Source: Parvibaculaceae bacterium
GTDB lineage: Bacteria; Pseudomonadota; Alphaproteobacteria; Parvibaculales; Parvibaculaceae
Reading direction: 5' to 3'
Length of the DNA: 64,000 bases
Assembly: GCA_029209985.1 (NCBI GenBank)
Contig: JARGNZ010000010.1
Location: 1 to 64,000 of the forward strand
Shown: positions 16,866 through 26,018 of the stretch, piece by piece
How the letters are laid out: every line of letters starts with the position of its first letter
Position numbering within the stretch: the stretch's first letter is position 1
Program-made: the position numbers and the translations under genes
The notes under the pieces: model-generated
Databases searched by the model: none
What the model was told of the DNA's origin: nothing
The model's input: the letters and a program-made list of their open reading frames with translations, nothing else

Positions 16866-16912
16866 GGGTCGTTATACAATGAGTTGAGCGTGAGGCAAAG
16901 CTACCAAAATAG

Positions 16913-16946
16913 AACACGCCCTCTTCAGAGTGTGGGAGGGCGTGTT
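16913..16946. terminator. Terminator hairpin, bidirectional
   Basis: An 11-bp stem (AACACGCCCTC/GAGGGCGTGTT) with a 12-base loop lies 30 bases past the aminotransferase stop on the minus strand. The flanking T tracts are poor. Confidence 0.6.
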
Positions 16947-16975
16947 GTTGCTAATTGATGGGTTTCAAAAGGGTT

Positions 16976-18349
16976 CTATTGAACGCCTAAATCTTGGGCT
17001 GTGAGATCGATGCAGCGTCGGGCAAGGGCAAACAGCTCGTCAATTTCTGGTTTTGTGATAATGAGCGGGGGGCTTAGAACCATGGTTGAGCCGATCGCGC
17101 GCATAATAAGGCCATTGGCGAAACAGTGATCCCGACAAATGCCTCCTGCATCGTCAAACCGCGTGCGTGTTTCTTTGTCTTTTACAATTTCAATGGCGCC
17201 CAGTAGGCCCATGCCGCGCGTTTCCCCAACAATTGGGTGATCTTGCAGCTCGGTGAGCTTTTTTTGGAAATAGTCGCCGATTTCCCCGCCTGCTTTGCCG
17301 ACAAGGTTTTCACGTTCCATCACCTCAATATTGGCAAGCCCGACTGCGCACGCAACTGGATGGCCGGAGTATGTGAAACCATGTGACCATTCTTCGTTGG
17401 CATTGAAGAGAACATCGCCCATACGTTCGCCCACACACACGGCCGACAGGGGTTGATATCCGCTGGTCATGCCTTTGGCCATCGACATGCTGTCTGGGGT
17501 GATGCCGAGGCTTTGGGAACCAAACCACGAGCCTGTTCGCCCAAAGCCACAAATCACTTCGTCTGCATGCAAGAGAACATCGTATTTTTTGCAAATGCGT
17601 TGAATTTCTGGCCAGTAGGATTCAGGTGGGATGATGAGGCCGCCAGCCCCTTGAATGGGTTCTGCAATGAAGGCCGCGACATGATCTGCCCCGATTTCGA
17701 GAATACGATCTTCAAGGGAGCGCGCAATGCGCAGGCCAAACTCTTGTTGGTCTTCGTTGCCGCCCAATTCGTACCAATAGGGGTAGTCGATGTGCTGGAT
17801 ATTTGGAATGGGCAAATCGGCTTGTGGGTGCATGCTTGGAATGCCCGAAAGGGAGGCGGCCCCAACGGTCACGCCGTGGTAGGCTTGGGTGCGAGCCAGT
17901 ATAACTTTCTTTTCTGGTTTGCCTTGCAGGTTCCAAAAGAAACGCACCATCTTAATCCAGCTGTCATTGGCTTCTGATCCTGAGTTGGCAAAGAAAAAAC
18001 GGTTCATGCCTTCTGGGGTGAGGGTGGCCAATTTTGCAGAAAGTTCGGCGGTGTAGGGATTGGTTGTTTGGAAGAAACTATTGTAATAGGGCAGCTCTTG
18101 TAATGCCTTATAACCTGCCTCTGCGAGTTCTTTGCGGCCATAGCCAACATTAACGCACCATAGGCCCGCCATGCCATCTAGCAGGCGTTTGCCTTCGCTA
18201 TCCCAGAGGTAAATACCTTCGGCTTTGGTGATGACGCGCGCGCCTTTGGCTGCAAGGTCGTGATGTTCGGAATAGGGATGCAAGTGATGGGCTGCATCCA
18301 TTTCTTGCCAGCGTTTGGTTTGGTTTGAAATTTGAGCTGAGTGCGACAT
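16976..18349 (-). CDS. Class III omega-aminotransferase (putrescine/beta-alanine type)
   Basis: This 457-residue PLP enzyme of the class III aminotransferases starts at the ATG at 18349, which has GGAG upstream. The NSGSEAND motif at about residues 122-129, AYHGVT at 156-161, Asp263 in HADEVICGFGRTG, and the PLP lysine Lys292 in SMAKGMTSGY are present. These proteins transfer the amino group of putrescine, other diamines or beta-alanine to pyruvate or 2-oxoglutarate. The neighbouring PuuA-like and PuuD-like genes make a polyamine substrate likely. A terminator separates it from the upstream glutamine-synthetase gene, so it has its own promoter region. Confidence 0.88.
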   Translation of the reverse strand: MSHSAQISNQTKRWQEMDAAHHLHPYSEHHDLAAKGARVITKAEGIYLWDSEGKRLLDGMAGLWCVNVGYGRKELAEAGYKALQELPYYNSFFQTTNPYTAELSAKLATLTPEGMNRFFFANSGSEANDSWIKMVRFFWNLQGKPEKKVILARTQAYHGVTVGAASLSGIPSMHPQADLPIPNIQHIDYPYWYELGGNEDQQEFGLRIARSLEDRILEIGADHVAAFIAEPIQGAGGLIIPPESYWPEIQRICKKYDVLLHADEVICGFGRTGSWFGSQSLGITPDSMSMAKGMTSGYQPLSAVCVGERMGDVLFNANEEWSHGFTYSGHPVACAVGLANIEVMERENLVGKAGGEIGDYFQKKLTELQDHPIVGETRGMGLLGAIEIVKDKETRTRFDDAGGICRDHCFANGLIMRAIGSTMVLSPPLIITKPEIDELFALARRCIDLTAQDLGVQ

Positions 18350-18399
18350 GTATATTCTCCGTAGACGGATTTTTATCAATAATAGGTGTGATTATTGGC

Positions 18400-18428
18400 G
18401 TCATTAGTCAGACGCATACAGTCATTAG
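18400..18428. promoter_or_regulatory. Direct repeats GTCATTAG, 21 bp apart
   Basis: The octamer GTCATTAG occurs at 18400-18407 and 18421-18428, two helical turns apart, 50-80 bases before the aminotransferase start. An imperfect AATAAT/ATTATT dyad lies at 18380-18395. This is a possible regulator site in the promoter region. Confidence 0.3.
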
Positions 18429-18574
18429 GGATTGTAGCCTATGCGTGCACAGAGAACCAAAAGCTCTCCTTTGGTCGCCCGGCAAATGTGGGCTTGTAGC
18501 TCTCCATAAAAACGAGGTTGAGAGACAGCCAGCTGGTTTGTCATCCGATTTTTCATATCCATAGCCTAGCTCAA

Positions 18575-18607
18575 AAAAAGAGGAACGCCAATGGGGTCCC
18601 TCTTTTT
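18575..18607 (-). terminator. Terminator after PuuA-like gene
   Basis: On the minus strand a 12-bp stem with one mismatch (AAAAAGAGGGAC/GTTCCTCTTTTT) ends in a run of Ts, 25 bases beyond the stop of the PuuA-like gene. Confidence 0.8.
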
Positions 18608-18632
18608 CCACTTCTGTCATTTACTAAAATGA

Positions 18633-20024
18633 CTAGACGTTTAGCAAGAGATGTTCGCGTTCCCATGCGGAGATGACTTGTTGATATGCATCATGTTCCA
18701 CATGTTTGACTTCAAGAAATACTTTGATGAAATCTTCACCCAGAATTTCTTGTAACTCTGTATTGGCTTGTAGCTGGGTTAAGGCATCCAATAAGTGTCG
18801 GGGTAATGGTAGTGAGCTGGAATCATACGCCACACTTTGTTTGGCGGGGGCAGGTTCTAATTTATTGATCATGCCGATGTAACCGCAAGCCAATGTCACG
18901 GCGATTGCCAAATATGGGTTGGCATCTGCGCCGGGTACTCTGTTCTCAACACGTCGCCCTGAGGGGTCAGAGAGGGGAACACGTAATCCAACGGTGCGGT
19001 TTTCGACAGCCCAATGCGTGTTGATGGGGGCCGCGTTCCATTTCACGATACGACGATAGGAGTTTACGTTAGGCGCGATCAGGGCCATTGCAGATGCAAG
19101 ATGTTGTTGTAGGCCCCCAATGTGATGGCGGAACAAATCATTGTCATTGCCGTCTGCATCGCAAAAAATATTTTTGCCCGTTTCGTCAACAATAGACTGG
19201 TGAATATGCATGGCCGAGCCGGGTTCGTGCTCATAGGGTTTGGCCATGAAGGTGGCGTAGATGCCGTGACGCATGGCGGCTTGGCGGACTGTGCGTTTGA
19301 ATAGAAAGGCTTGGTCCGCAAGTGCTAGGGGATCGCCGTGATTGAAATTGATTTCAACTTGAGCCGCCCCTGCTTCATGGATCAAGGTATCGATGTCGAT
19401 GTCTTGAGCTTCACAGAAGTCGTACATGTCTTCAAAGACGGGATCAAATTCATTGACCGCATCGATGCCGTAAGATTGGCGTCCGCGTTCTTTGCGTCCG
19501 CTGGTGCCAACAGGTGGTTCTAAGGGCTCATCTGGATTGATGTTTTTTGCGGCAAGAAAAAATTCTAACTCCGGCGCAACAATTGGCTTCCATCCTTTGT
19601 CAGCGTAAAGCTTGAGAATTTTTTTCAGGACAGTACGCGGGGCAATGCCGACGGGTTTTCCGTCCCGGTAAACAGAGTCGCAAATCACTTGGGCCGTGGG
19701 ATCTTCGTACCAGGGCACCATCCGCAAGGCGGCAAAGTCTGGACGCAGAATAACATCTGGTTCTGTCTCTGAAAGGATTTCGCTGTCGTCGATGTAATCC
19801 CCGGTTACCGTTTGCCCAAAAACACTTTCGGGCAAGCGTAAGGTGTCGTCGGCAACCCCTGCCAAAAACTTTTTGGTGGGAATGATCTTGCCGCGTGCAA
19901 TCCCAGAAATATCCGGCACCATGCATTCAATTTCGGTGATGCGACGTTCTTTGAACCAGCGCTCTAATTCTTCAGGCCGATTTAGATCTCTAGTGTCTGG
20001 GTCGGGTTTTGAAGCCGAAGACAT
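18633..20024 (-). CDS. Glutamine-synthetase-family, gamma-glutamylpolyamine synthetase type
   Basis: This is a 463-residue GS-fold ligase. APELEFFLA (about residue 148; metal Glu), HEAGAAQVEINF (about 212), AMHIHQS (about 271; nucleotide/metal His), VKWNAAPINTHWAVENRTVGLR and VENRVPGADANPYLAIAVTLA are seen. The N-terminal ECMVPDISGIARGKIIP and the length match the PuuA/GlnT-like group rather than housekeeping GlnA: the adenylylation-site region is absent and the C-terminus is HVEHDAYQQVISAWEREHLL. With the PuuD-like neighbour 45 bases upstream on the same strand, gamma-glutamylation of a polyamine is the likely reaction. Confidence 0.88.
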   Translation of the reverse strand: MSSASKPDPDTRDLNRPEELERWFKERRITEIECMVPDISGIARGKIIPTKKFLAGVADDTLRLPESVFGQTVTGDYIDDSEILSETEPDVILRPDFAALRMVPWYEDPTAQVICDSVYRDGKPVGIAPRTVLKKILKLYADKGWKPIVAPELEFFLAAKNINPDEPLEPPVGTSGRKERGRQSYGIDAVNEFDPVFEDMYDFCEAQDIDIDTLIHEAGAAQVEINFNHGDPLALADQAFLFKRTVRQAAMRHGIYATFMAKPYEHEPGSAMHIHQSIVDETGKNIFCDADGNDNDLFRHHIGGLQQHLASAMALIAPNVNSYRRIVKWNAAPINTHWAVENRTVGLRVPLSDPSGRRVENRVPGADANPYLAIAVTLACGYIGMINKLEPAPAKQSVAYDSSSLPLPRHLLDALTQLQANTELQEILGEDFIKVFLEVKHVEHDAYQQVISAWEREHLLLNV

Positions 20025-20069
20025 GGGGCACCTATTTTCTGCGTTGAGTGGCGTTAAGAGTGTTGATCT

Positions 20070-20885
20070 TTAAGCCGGGTGAGCGGCGGCGCGTACTGCA
20101 TCGCCAAATGCTTTGAATAGTTTTTGTGACGTTGGGTTATCCCAGAACTGCCATTCTGGGTGCCATTGCACAGCGTAAGCAAAATTTGTGGCCGCTTCTA
20201 CATGTAATGCTTCAACCGTTCCATCTAAGGCGCGGGCGTCTACGCTGAGACCTTGGCCAACCCGGTCTACGCCTTGTCCGTGCAGGGAGTTTACTTCAAT
20301 TTCCGTTTGGCCCGTAAGGTTGGCGAGGATACCGCCTGCTTTGAGGGTGATTGAGTGGGCGGGTCCGTATTGTACCTCTAGGGGGGTTGTTTTGTCCTCC
20401 CGATGATCAAAGCGGGGTGCATAGCCCGCTTCAGAGGGGACTTCGTGAATGTGTTGATGCAGGCTGCCGCCAAATGCGACGTTCATTTCTTGAAAGCCCC
20501 GGCATACGGCAAAAAGAGGGACGCTGCGGGCGACAGCTTCGCGGATGAGAGGGAGGGCGAGATCATCGCGCTGCTCGTCTAAGAGGACCCCGTCGCGGGC
20601 GTCTGGACCGTTGTAGTGTTTGGGGTGCACATTTGACCATGATCCGGTGAGAAAAATACCATCAGATTGTTCAAAAATGGCATCGAGTTCAATTGGATTG
20701 GGTAAGGAGGGCACAAGCCACGGTAAACATTGCGCCCCTTCATCAACCGCCCGAATGTATTTTTCGCCGACGGCATGAAAAGGGTGCGGCCCCATCATTT
20801 TAATATCACAGGGAATGGCAACGATTGGACGCCGCGGGGGGCGCGGAGAAGTTTTTGACGGGCGGGTCGGTGTGTTTGTGCTCAT
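20070..20885 (-). CDS. Gamma-glutamyl-GABA hydrolase-type class I amidotransferase
   Basis: This 271-residue glutamine-amidotransferase-like hydrolase of the peptidase C26/PuuD group has IVAIPCD at 21-27, GIFLTGSWSNVHP at 76-88, nucleophile Cys128 in FAVCRGFQEMN, and WHPEWQF supplying the catalytic His-Glu near residue 242. PuuD-type enzymes release GABA from gamma-glutamyl-GABA. It is the first gene of a minus-strand pair with the PuuA-like ligase. The oxidase and dehydrogenase steps (PuuB, PuuC) are not in this window. Confidence 0.88.
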   Translation of the reverse strand: MSTNTPTRPSKTSPRPPRRPIVAIPCDIKMMGPHPFHAVGEKYIRAVDEGAQCLPWLVPSLPNPIELDAIFEQSDGIFLTGSWSNVHPKHYNGPDARDGVLLDEQRDDLALPLIREAVARSVPLFAVCRGFQEMNVAFGGSLHQHIHEVPSEAGYAPRFDHREDKTTPLEVQYGPAHSITLKAGGILANLTGQTEIEVNSLHGQGVDRVGQGLSVDARALDGTVEALHVEAATNFAYAVQWHPEWQFWDNPTSQKLFKAFGDAVRAAAHPA

Positions 20886-20924
20886 ATCTTAACCGCTACC
20901 ATGAATACCGGGGGGGCGGTCAAG

Positions 20925-20951
20925 AAAAAGGCGGCTTTGTGACAAGCCGCC
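20925..20951 (-). terminator. Terminator after lolA
   Basis: An 8-bp stem (GGCGGCTT/AAGCCGCC) is followed on the minus strand by TTTTTCTT, about 30 bases beyond the LolA-like stop. Confidence 0.8.
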
Positions 20952-20980
20952 GTTAAAAATCTTAATCACTTTTGGACGCA

Positions 20981-21664
20981 TTATCTTCTTTTTTGTGGTC
21001 CTGAATCATCGCGTAGGACGAAGAGTGCATTCTCAGCTTTGACGCCTTCTTTTGTGTTTTGTAAGACGACGATTGTTTGCAAGCCTTGGGCATCGTTCAC
21101 AATCCATTGGCGCAATTGCAGGGTGGGTTCATCAAAAATAAGGGTGATGTCGCCGGGCGCTTCGCCGGATGAATCTGCCAGTGTGATTTTTAAGGTGCCG
21201 GGAAGTTCTTCAACATTGCGAACTTCGGCATCCTTGCGCAAATTGACATTGTCGGTCAGCAAAAGATTCAGGGGCGTTGCATAGAGGGGATATCGCTGGG
21301 GGGTGGCCTCAGCGTCTTCTTTAATGATGACCCATGTGCCATCTGCAACCACCAAAAGCTCTTGGGGGGCTGAATATTCGAACCGGATACGGCCGGGGCG
21401 GCGCAGATAAAACTGTCCGTCCGTTATGGTGCCGTCGGGGCCTTTTTGCCAGAACGCGCCTTGCAGATGTTTTAGAGAGTTGAGATAGCCAGAAACGCGG
21501 TCCACTGCTGCGATTTGAGCAGAAGTCAGGGCTGTGGGTGCTGCTTGTGCGGACGCGGCAAAGGGGGCGGCTATAAAGACGACCACTAATAGGGCGATCG
21601 CAAAAACGGCGGCGGCCACGAGGGAGCGTTGGCGACTGCTATGGGAGGTTGAGTATTTGGTCAT
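20981..21664 (-). CDS. lolA: LolA-family outer-membrane lipoprotein carrier
   Basis: This 227-residue precursor starts at the ATG at 21664 (MTKYSTS) and has a long signal sequence with hydrophobic core FAIALLVVVFIAAPFAA and ASAQA cleavage region (about residue 38). The mature protein shows LolA features: YLNSLKHLQGAFWQKGPDG, FYLRRPGRIRFEYSAPQELLVVADGTWV, and later beta strands. It would carry lipoproteins across the periplasm from LolCDE to the outer membrane. It lies downstream of ftsK on the same strand, a common alphaproteobacterial arrangement. Confidence 0.88.
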   Translation of the reverse strand: MTKYSTSHSSRQRSLVAAAVFAIALLVVVFIAAPFAASAQAAPTALTSAQIAAVDRVSGYLNSLKHLQGAFWQKGPDGTITDGQFYLRRPGRIRFEYSAPQELLVVADGTWVIIKEDAEATPQRYPLYATPLNLLLTDNVNLRKDAEVRNVEELPGTLKITLADSSGEAPGDITLIFDEPTLQLRQWIVNDAQGLQTIVVLQNTKEGVKAENALFVLRDDSGPQKRR

Positions 21665-21845
21665 AACGAGCACGATGGGGCTCCAATATGGCTTAAAAAA
21701 GGACGCGAATTGGTCATTGAAAGGCATTTACAGCAGAAAAATGTCCATTGGACTTAACACTGCTGGTTTTCGTAAGGCACGCTAACAGGGAAGCGTTTCT
21801 TCTGCCATAGGGTAGCGGGTGATTTATGAACCAAAGCTGTGGGCG

Positions 21846-24449
21846 TTAGTATTTTACGCCCTCGCCGGGGTCTCCGATGAGAACTTCACGCTTCCCTGCA
21901 TGATTAGGGGCGGAGACAACGCCTTCTTCTTCCATTTGCTCAATGATACGGGCGGCCCTGTTGTAGCCGATTTGTAATTTACGTTGGATGTAGGACGTGG
22001 AGGCTCGTTTGTCTCGTCCGACAATGGCGACCGCTTCGTCATAAAGATCATCGGTAGGGGCGCTGCTTTCGCCGTGTCCGACCGCTTCTTCGTCATCTCC
22101 GCCTTCGGTGACATCTTGGATGTACTGAGGCATTCCTTGTTTTTTGAGGAATTTGACGACCTTTTCGACTTCATTGTCCGAGACAAATGCGCCGTGTACT
22201 CGCGAAATGCGGCCGCCGCCGGCCATGTAGAGCATGTCCCCTTGGCCCAGCAATTGTTCGGCTCCTTGTTCGCCCAAGATCGTTCGGCTGTCGATTTTTG
22301 ACGTGACTTGGAAGGAAATTCGGGTTGGGAAGTTGGCTTTAATTGTGCCGGTGATGACATCCACGGAGGGGCGTTGGGTTGCTGTGATCATGTGAATGCC
22401 GGCTGCTCGCGCCATTTGGGCGAGGCGTTGTATCGTCGCTTCAATTTCTTTGCCGGCTACCAGCATCAAGTCGGCCATCTCATCGATGATCACAACGATG
22501 AACGGTAATGGCTCTAGGTCCATCTCTTCTTCTTCGTAGATGGCCTCACCAGTTTCTTTGTCAAAACCTGTTTGAACGGTGCGGATGATTATTTCTTCAT
22601 TCTTAATGGCCTCTTCTACCCGCTCGTTGAAGCCCGCGATATTCCGCACGCTCAATTTAGACATTTTGCGGTAGCGATCTTCCATTTCCTTGACCACCCA
22701 CTTTAGGGCGACAACGGCTTTTTTGGGATCGGTGACGACGGGGGCAAGTAGGTGGGGAATGCCTTCATAAACCGATAGTTCCAACATTTTTGGATCGATC
22801 ATGATGAGTTTGCATTTTTCGGGTGGCAGTCGATAAAGCAGAGAGAGGATCATGGTGTTGATCCCCACAGATTTACCGGACCCGGTTGTCCCGGCAATGA
22901 GCAGGTGGGGCATGCGGGCAAGGTCTGAAATAACGGCCTCGCCGCCTATGTTTTTGCCTAATGCAAGACTGAGGCTGGTGTTGGTGCTTTCGTATTCGGA
23001 TGAGGAAATGAGTTCGCGGAAGAAAACCATTTCTCGATTGGAGTTAGGTAATTCAATCCCAATGACATTACGGCCCGGCACAACAGCAATCCGCGCTGAA
23101 ATAGCTGACATGGATCTCGCAATATCGTCTGCAAGGGCAATCACGCGAGAAGACTTAATGCCGGGTGCGGGGGCCAATTCGTAAAGTGTGACAACGGGAC
23201 CGGGGCGCACGTTGATGATTTCGCCGCGAATGCCAAAGTCATCGAGAACCTTTTCTAACAGGCGGGCGTTTTGTTCTAAGGCTTCGTCGCTGAGTATTTC
23301 CCCTGTTTCACGTTTTTTGGGTAGGCTCAGAAGGCCAAGAGGGGGCAGTTCATACTCTTCATCTTTGCCAAATTTGAGTGAGGGCTGGCGTTCTTTTTGA
23401 GCGCGTTTGGAGGGCTTTGTTTTTGCATTTGAACGCGACACACGCACTCGGTTGCGGGGGCGTTCTGTTTCTTCGGCATCAGCGCTTTCGGCAGCTTCTT
23501 TCGCCGCTTGGCGGCGGCGGGCTGCCCGAGACTGGCGGGGGGTGAGTTCTTCTTCTTGATCTTGGCTTTGGGTCCGACGGCCGAACGATCTTTTTGCTTC
23601 GCCCTCATCTTCTATGCTGCCTCTCTCTTGGGAGGCATCCGCGTCTTCGGGCCATTCTTCTTCATAGCTTTCTTCAAATTCGTCGTCTGTTGGACGGCGG
23701 CGCACGCGGTCCACAAGGCCTGCGCAGAAGCCAGTGACAACATCTGAAACTCTATAATAGAAAACGCGCAAGGCGCTGGGCTCTACATCTGGGCGTGCTT
23801 GGCGCGCGGCTAATTTTGCTTCCCGCTTTTCATCGCGCCAATCCATGAACCGATCATAAGTGTCGGTTAAATCTTGGCTGTGGAGGTCGCTTGCAAAAAC
23901 CATGAGATAGAGCGTGGCGATGCCAGTTAAAAGCAACGCAATAAACCAAGCGCCTTGAGAGCCAAGTAAACTGCCGAGGGGGTCAACTGTGATATAGGCC
24001 AAGGCGTCGCCGGTGACCCCTCCAAGGCCGGTTCGCAAGGGCCAGCTTTCAGGTGTGCCAAAGCCGGTGCTAAAAAGCGCGCCTGTTATGGATGCACTCA
24101 CCCAACTGACTATGCGTAGAATAGGGCGGTCTATTGGGTTGTGTTGCATCAGGCGGGCGCCCCATACCGCAAGGGGTGGGGTGAGGGCGAGGGCACCAAG
24201 GCCGATGGTTTGGAAAAAAAGGTCAGCTGTTATCGAGCCAGCGTAGCCCATCCAATTGGTTGGTGCATTTGAGGTGGCATTGTTAATGCTCGGGTCGGTG
24301 GCAGCCCACGTGGCAAGGGAAAGTCCCATAAAGATGGCAGTTAAAATGAGGGCTAAGCCGATCATTTCTTGGCTGCGGTGCCGTAGAAAAACACGCACAC
24401 CCATAGGCAGGTAAGTCATCGGATTTGGAATGGAATTATGCCAAGCCAT
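21846..24449 (-). CDS. ftsK: FtsK DNA translocase
   Basis: This 867-residue septal DNA pump starts at the ATG at 24449, with an AGAGGA upstream. Four N-terminal membrane segments (about residues 20-170) are followed by a charged, low-complexity linker (about 210-360) rich in Glu, Arg and Lys. The motor has Walker A GTTGSGKS near residue 525, Walker [11 protein letters not shown], and the [13 protein letters not shown] segment. The C-terminal gamma winged helix ([29 protein letters not shown]) reads KOPS. It coordinates chromosome dimer resolution with division. The linker is short compared with Escherichia coli. Confidence 0.95.
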   Translation of the reverse strand: MAWHNSIPNPMTYLPMGVRVFLRHRSQEMIGLALILTAIFMGLSLATWAATDPSINNATSNAPTNWMGYAGSITADLFFQTIGLGALALTPPLAVWGARLMQHNPIDRPILRIVSWVSASITGALFSTGFGTPESWPLRTGLGGVTGDALAYITVDPLGSLLGSQGAWFIALLLTGIATLYLMVFASDLHSQDLTDTYDRFMDWRDEKREAKLAARQARPDVEPSALRVFYYRVSDVVTGFCAGLVDRVRRRPTDDEFEESYEEEWPEDADASQERGSIEDEGEAKRSFGRRTQSQDQEEELTPRQSRAARRRQAAKEAAESADAEETERPRNRVRVSRSNAKTKPSKRAQKERQPSLKFGKDEEYELPPLGLLSLPKKRETGEILSDEALEQNARLLEKVLDDFGIRGEIINVRPGPVVTLYELAPAPGIKSSRVIALADDIARSMSAISARIAVVPGRNVIGIELPNSNREMVFFRELISSSEYESTNTSLSLALGKNIGGEAVISDLARMPHLLIAGTTGSGKSVGINTMILSLLYRLPPEKCKLIMIDPKMLELSVYEGIPHLLAPVVTDPKKAVVALKWVVKEMEDRYRKMSKLSVRNIAGFNERVEEAIKNEEIIIRTVQTGFDKETGEAIYEEEEMDLEPLPFIVVIIDEMADLMLVAGKEIEATIQRLAQMARAAGIHMITATQRPSVDVITGTIKANFPTRISFQVTSKIDSRTILGEQGAEQLLGQGDMLYMAGGGRISRVHGAFVSDNEVEKVVKFLKKQGMPQYIQDVTEGGDDEEAVGHGESSAPTDDLYDEAVAIVGRDKRASTSYIQRKLQIGYNRAARIIEQMEEEGVVSAPNHAGKREVLIGDPGEGVKY

Positions 24450-24512
24450 TGGACATGTCCTCTTTCTCAACATCATTCATTGCCCCGGATGGGCGGCCGA
24501 TGTACGCGTACA

Positions 24513-25760
24513 TTAAGAACCTAGAATATCTGCAATTTGTGTGAGCGCTGTGCGGGTGGTGGCGATGTCTTGCACCAAAGCAACTCGAATATATTCTTTA
24601 CTCGGATTATGTCCATTTTCATCGTCGCGTGCCAAATAAGCGCCGGGCAAAACTTTGAGGGCACCTTGCTCCCAAAGCTTTTGGGTGGCGGCAAGGCCGT
24701 CGCCTACGTTGAGCCATAAAAAGAAGCCGCCGGCAGGGCGATAAAAATTGAATTGATTTCCCAAAATGCTTTCAGCCAGATCAATCTTTTGCTGATAGAG
24801 CTTTCTGTTTTCCGCTGCATGCGCGTCATCATTCCATGCGGCTGTGGCAACGGCCAAAAGGGGAAGGGGTGTTTGGGGGGCGGCAATGTTTCGGAAGGCG
24901 CGGACTTTGGTCATCAAAGCTTTGTCTCCAGCAATAAAACCAGAGCGTAGGCCCGGCAGGCTAGAGCGTTTCGACAGGGAATGAAAAACCACCACATTTG
25001 AAAATGGATCACCATTGGGCGGTGTTGGCAAACTCAGGCAGGCTTGTAGGGCGCTGGCGGGGGGTGTTTTGTCGTAGATGTCTGCGTAGCATTCATCGAC
25101 GGCCAAGACAAAGTGATGTTGTCGCGCCAGTGTGATTAATATTTGAAGGTCCTCAAGGCTCATCACGGCCCCTTGCGGGTTTGCAGGGGAGCAGGCGTAG
25201 ACCATTGAGGTTTGATTGAGGGTGTCTTCGGGTAGGCCCGCAAAGTCGGGCAGGTGATTGCTGGCGTCTGTTGCGGAGACGTAGACAGGTTTTGCACCAG
25301 CGGCTAAAGCGCCTGCCGCATAACATTGGTAAAAGGGATTTGGCATGAGGACGAGCGGTTGCTTGCCGTTCTTTTCAGGAGGGCTGGCCACGAGAGGCAG
25401 GTTGAAAAGGGCCTCGCGGGTGCCGTTGACGGGCATAATATGATGGTCCGCATCTAGTGCTTCGATGGGAAGATCAAAGCGACGAATGAGCCAGCTTTTA
25501 ACAGCATCTCTAAATCCGACTGTGCCCATGATAGGCGGGTAGCGTCCAAAGTCATCAATGTGCTGGGCAAGAATAGGGGCCACAAAATCTGGGACCGGGT
25601 GCTTTGGTTCACCCAGAGAGAGTAAAACCGGATCACCGCTTGGGGTGAGCGGAGCCAGTAAGGCATTGAGCCGTGCAAAGGGGCCCGCTGGCATGTCGGC
25701 AAAACGGTCGGTGATTGGGTGTCGCTTGCTTGAAGCGTCAGTGGATATTGTATTGTTCAT
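24513..25760 (-). CDS. Class I/II aminotransferase
   Basis: This 415-residue PLP fold-type I aminotransferase starts at the ATG at 25760, preceded by GGGAGGG. It shows LLSLGEPKHPVPDFV near the N-terminus, RYPPIMGT, NGTREALF, ACSPANPQG (Asn-Pro substrate contact), AVDECYADIY, and the PLP lysine motif FHSLSKRSSLPGLRSGF (about residue 250), ending with the Arg-containing YIRVALVQD. It resembles N-succinyldiaminopimelate aminotransferase (DapC-like) annotations found next to ftsK in Alphaproteobacteria, but the specificity is not proven from sequence. It lies upstream of ftsK with 63 bases between. Confidence 0.83.
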   Translation of the reverse strand: MNNTISTDASSKRHPITDRFADMPAGPFARLNALLAPLTPSGDPVLLSLGEPKHPVPDFVAPILAQHIDDFGRYPPIMGTVGFRDAVKSWLIRRFDLPIEALDADHHIMPVNGTREALFNLPLVASPPEKNGKQPLVLMPNPFYQCYAAGALAAGAKPVYVSATDASNHLPDFAGLPEDTLNQTSMVYACSPANPQGAVMSLEDLQILITLARQHHFVLAVDECYADIYDKTPPASALQACLSLPTPPNGDPFSNVVVFHSLSKRSSLPGLRSGFIAGDKALMTKVRAFRNIAAPQTPLPLLAVATAAWNDDAHAAENRKLYQQKIDLAESILGNQFNFYRPAGGFFLWLNVGDGLAATQKLWEQGALKVLPGAYLARDDENGHNPSKEYIRVALVQDIATTRTALTQIADILGS

Positions 25761-25960
25761 GGGTCCCTCCCACACGGATACCGAAAGGTGTGGCAAAATG
25801 CCAAGCGTTTGAGTAACCCCAAGCTTGGACGGTGTGGTTCGCCGATATTTTAACCATATGCAGGGTGGAGCGTCCAGATGCATACACTATAATTATCTTT
25901 GTGTTTTAGGGGGTTATATGTGTTTTCGAATGCGGATGGTTAATCAATTATTAACGAAAT

Positions 25961-25988
25961 AGGGCCCGCTCTGTTGGAGCGGGCCCTT
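25961..25988. terminator. Hairpin between amtB2 and aminotransferase
   Basis: An 11-12-bp GC-rich stem (AGGGCCCGCTC/GAGCGGGCCCT) with a TGTTG loop lies 31 bases past the amtB2 stop. It could end the amtB2 transcript. Confidence 0.75.
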
Positions 25989-26018
25989 TCACAGTTGGCG
26001 CCGAAACGGGGGTACTTT

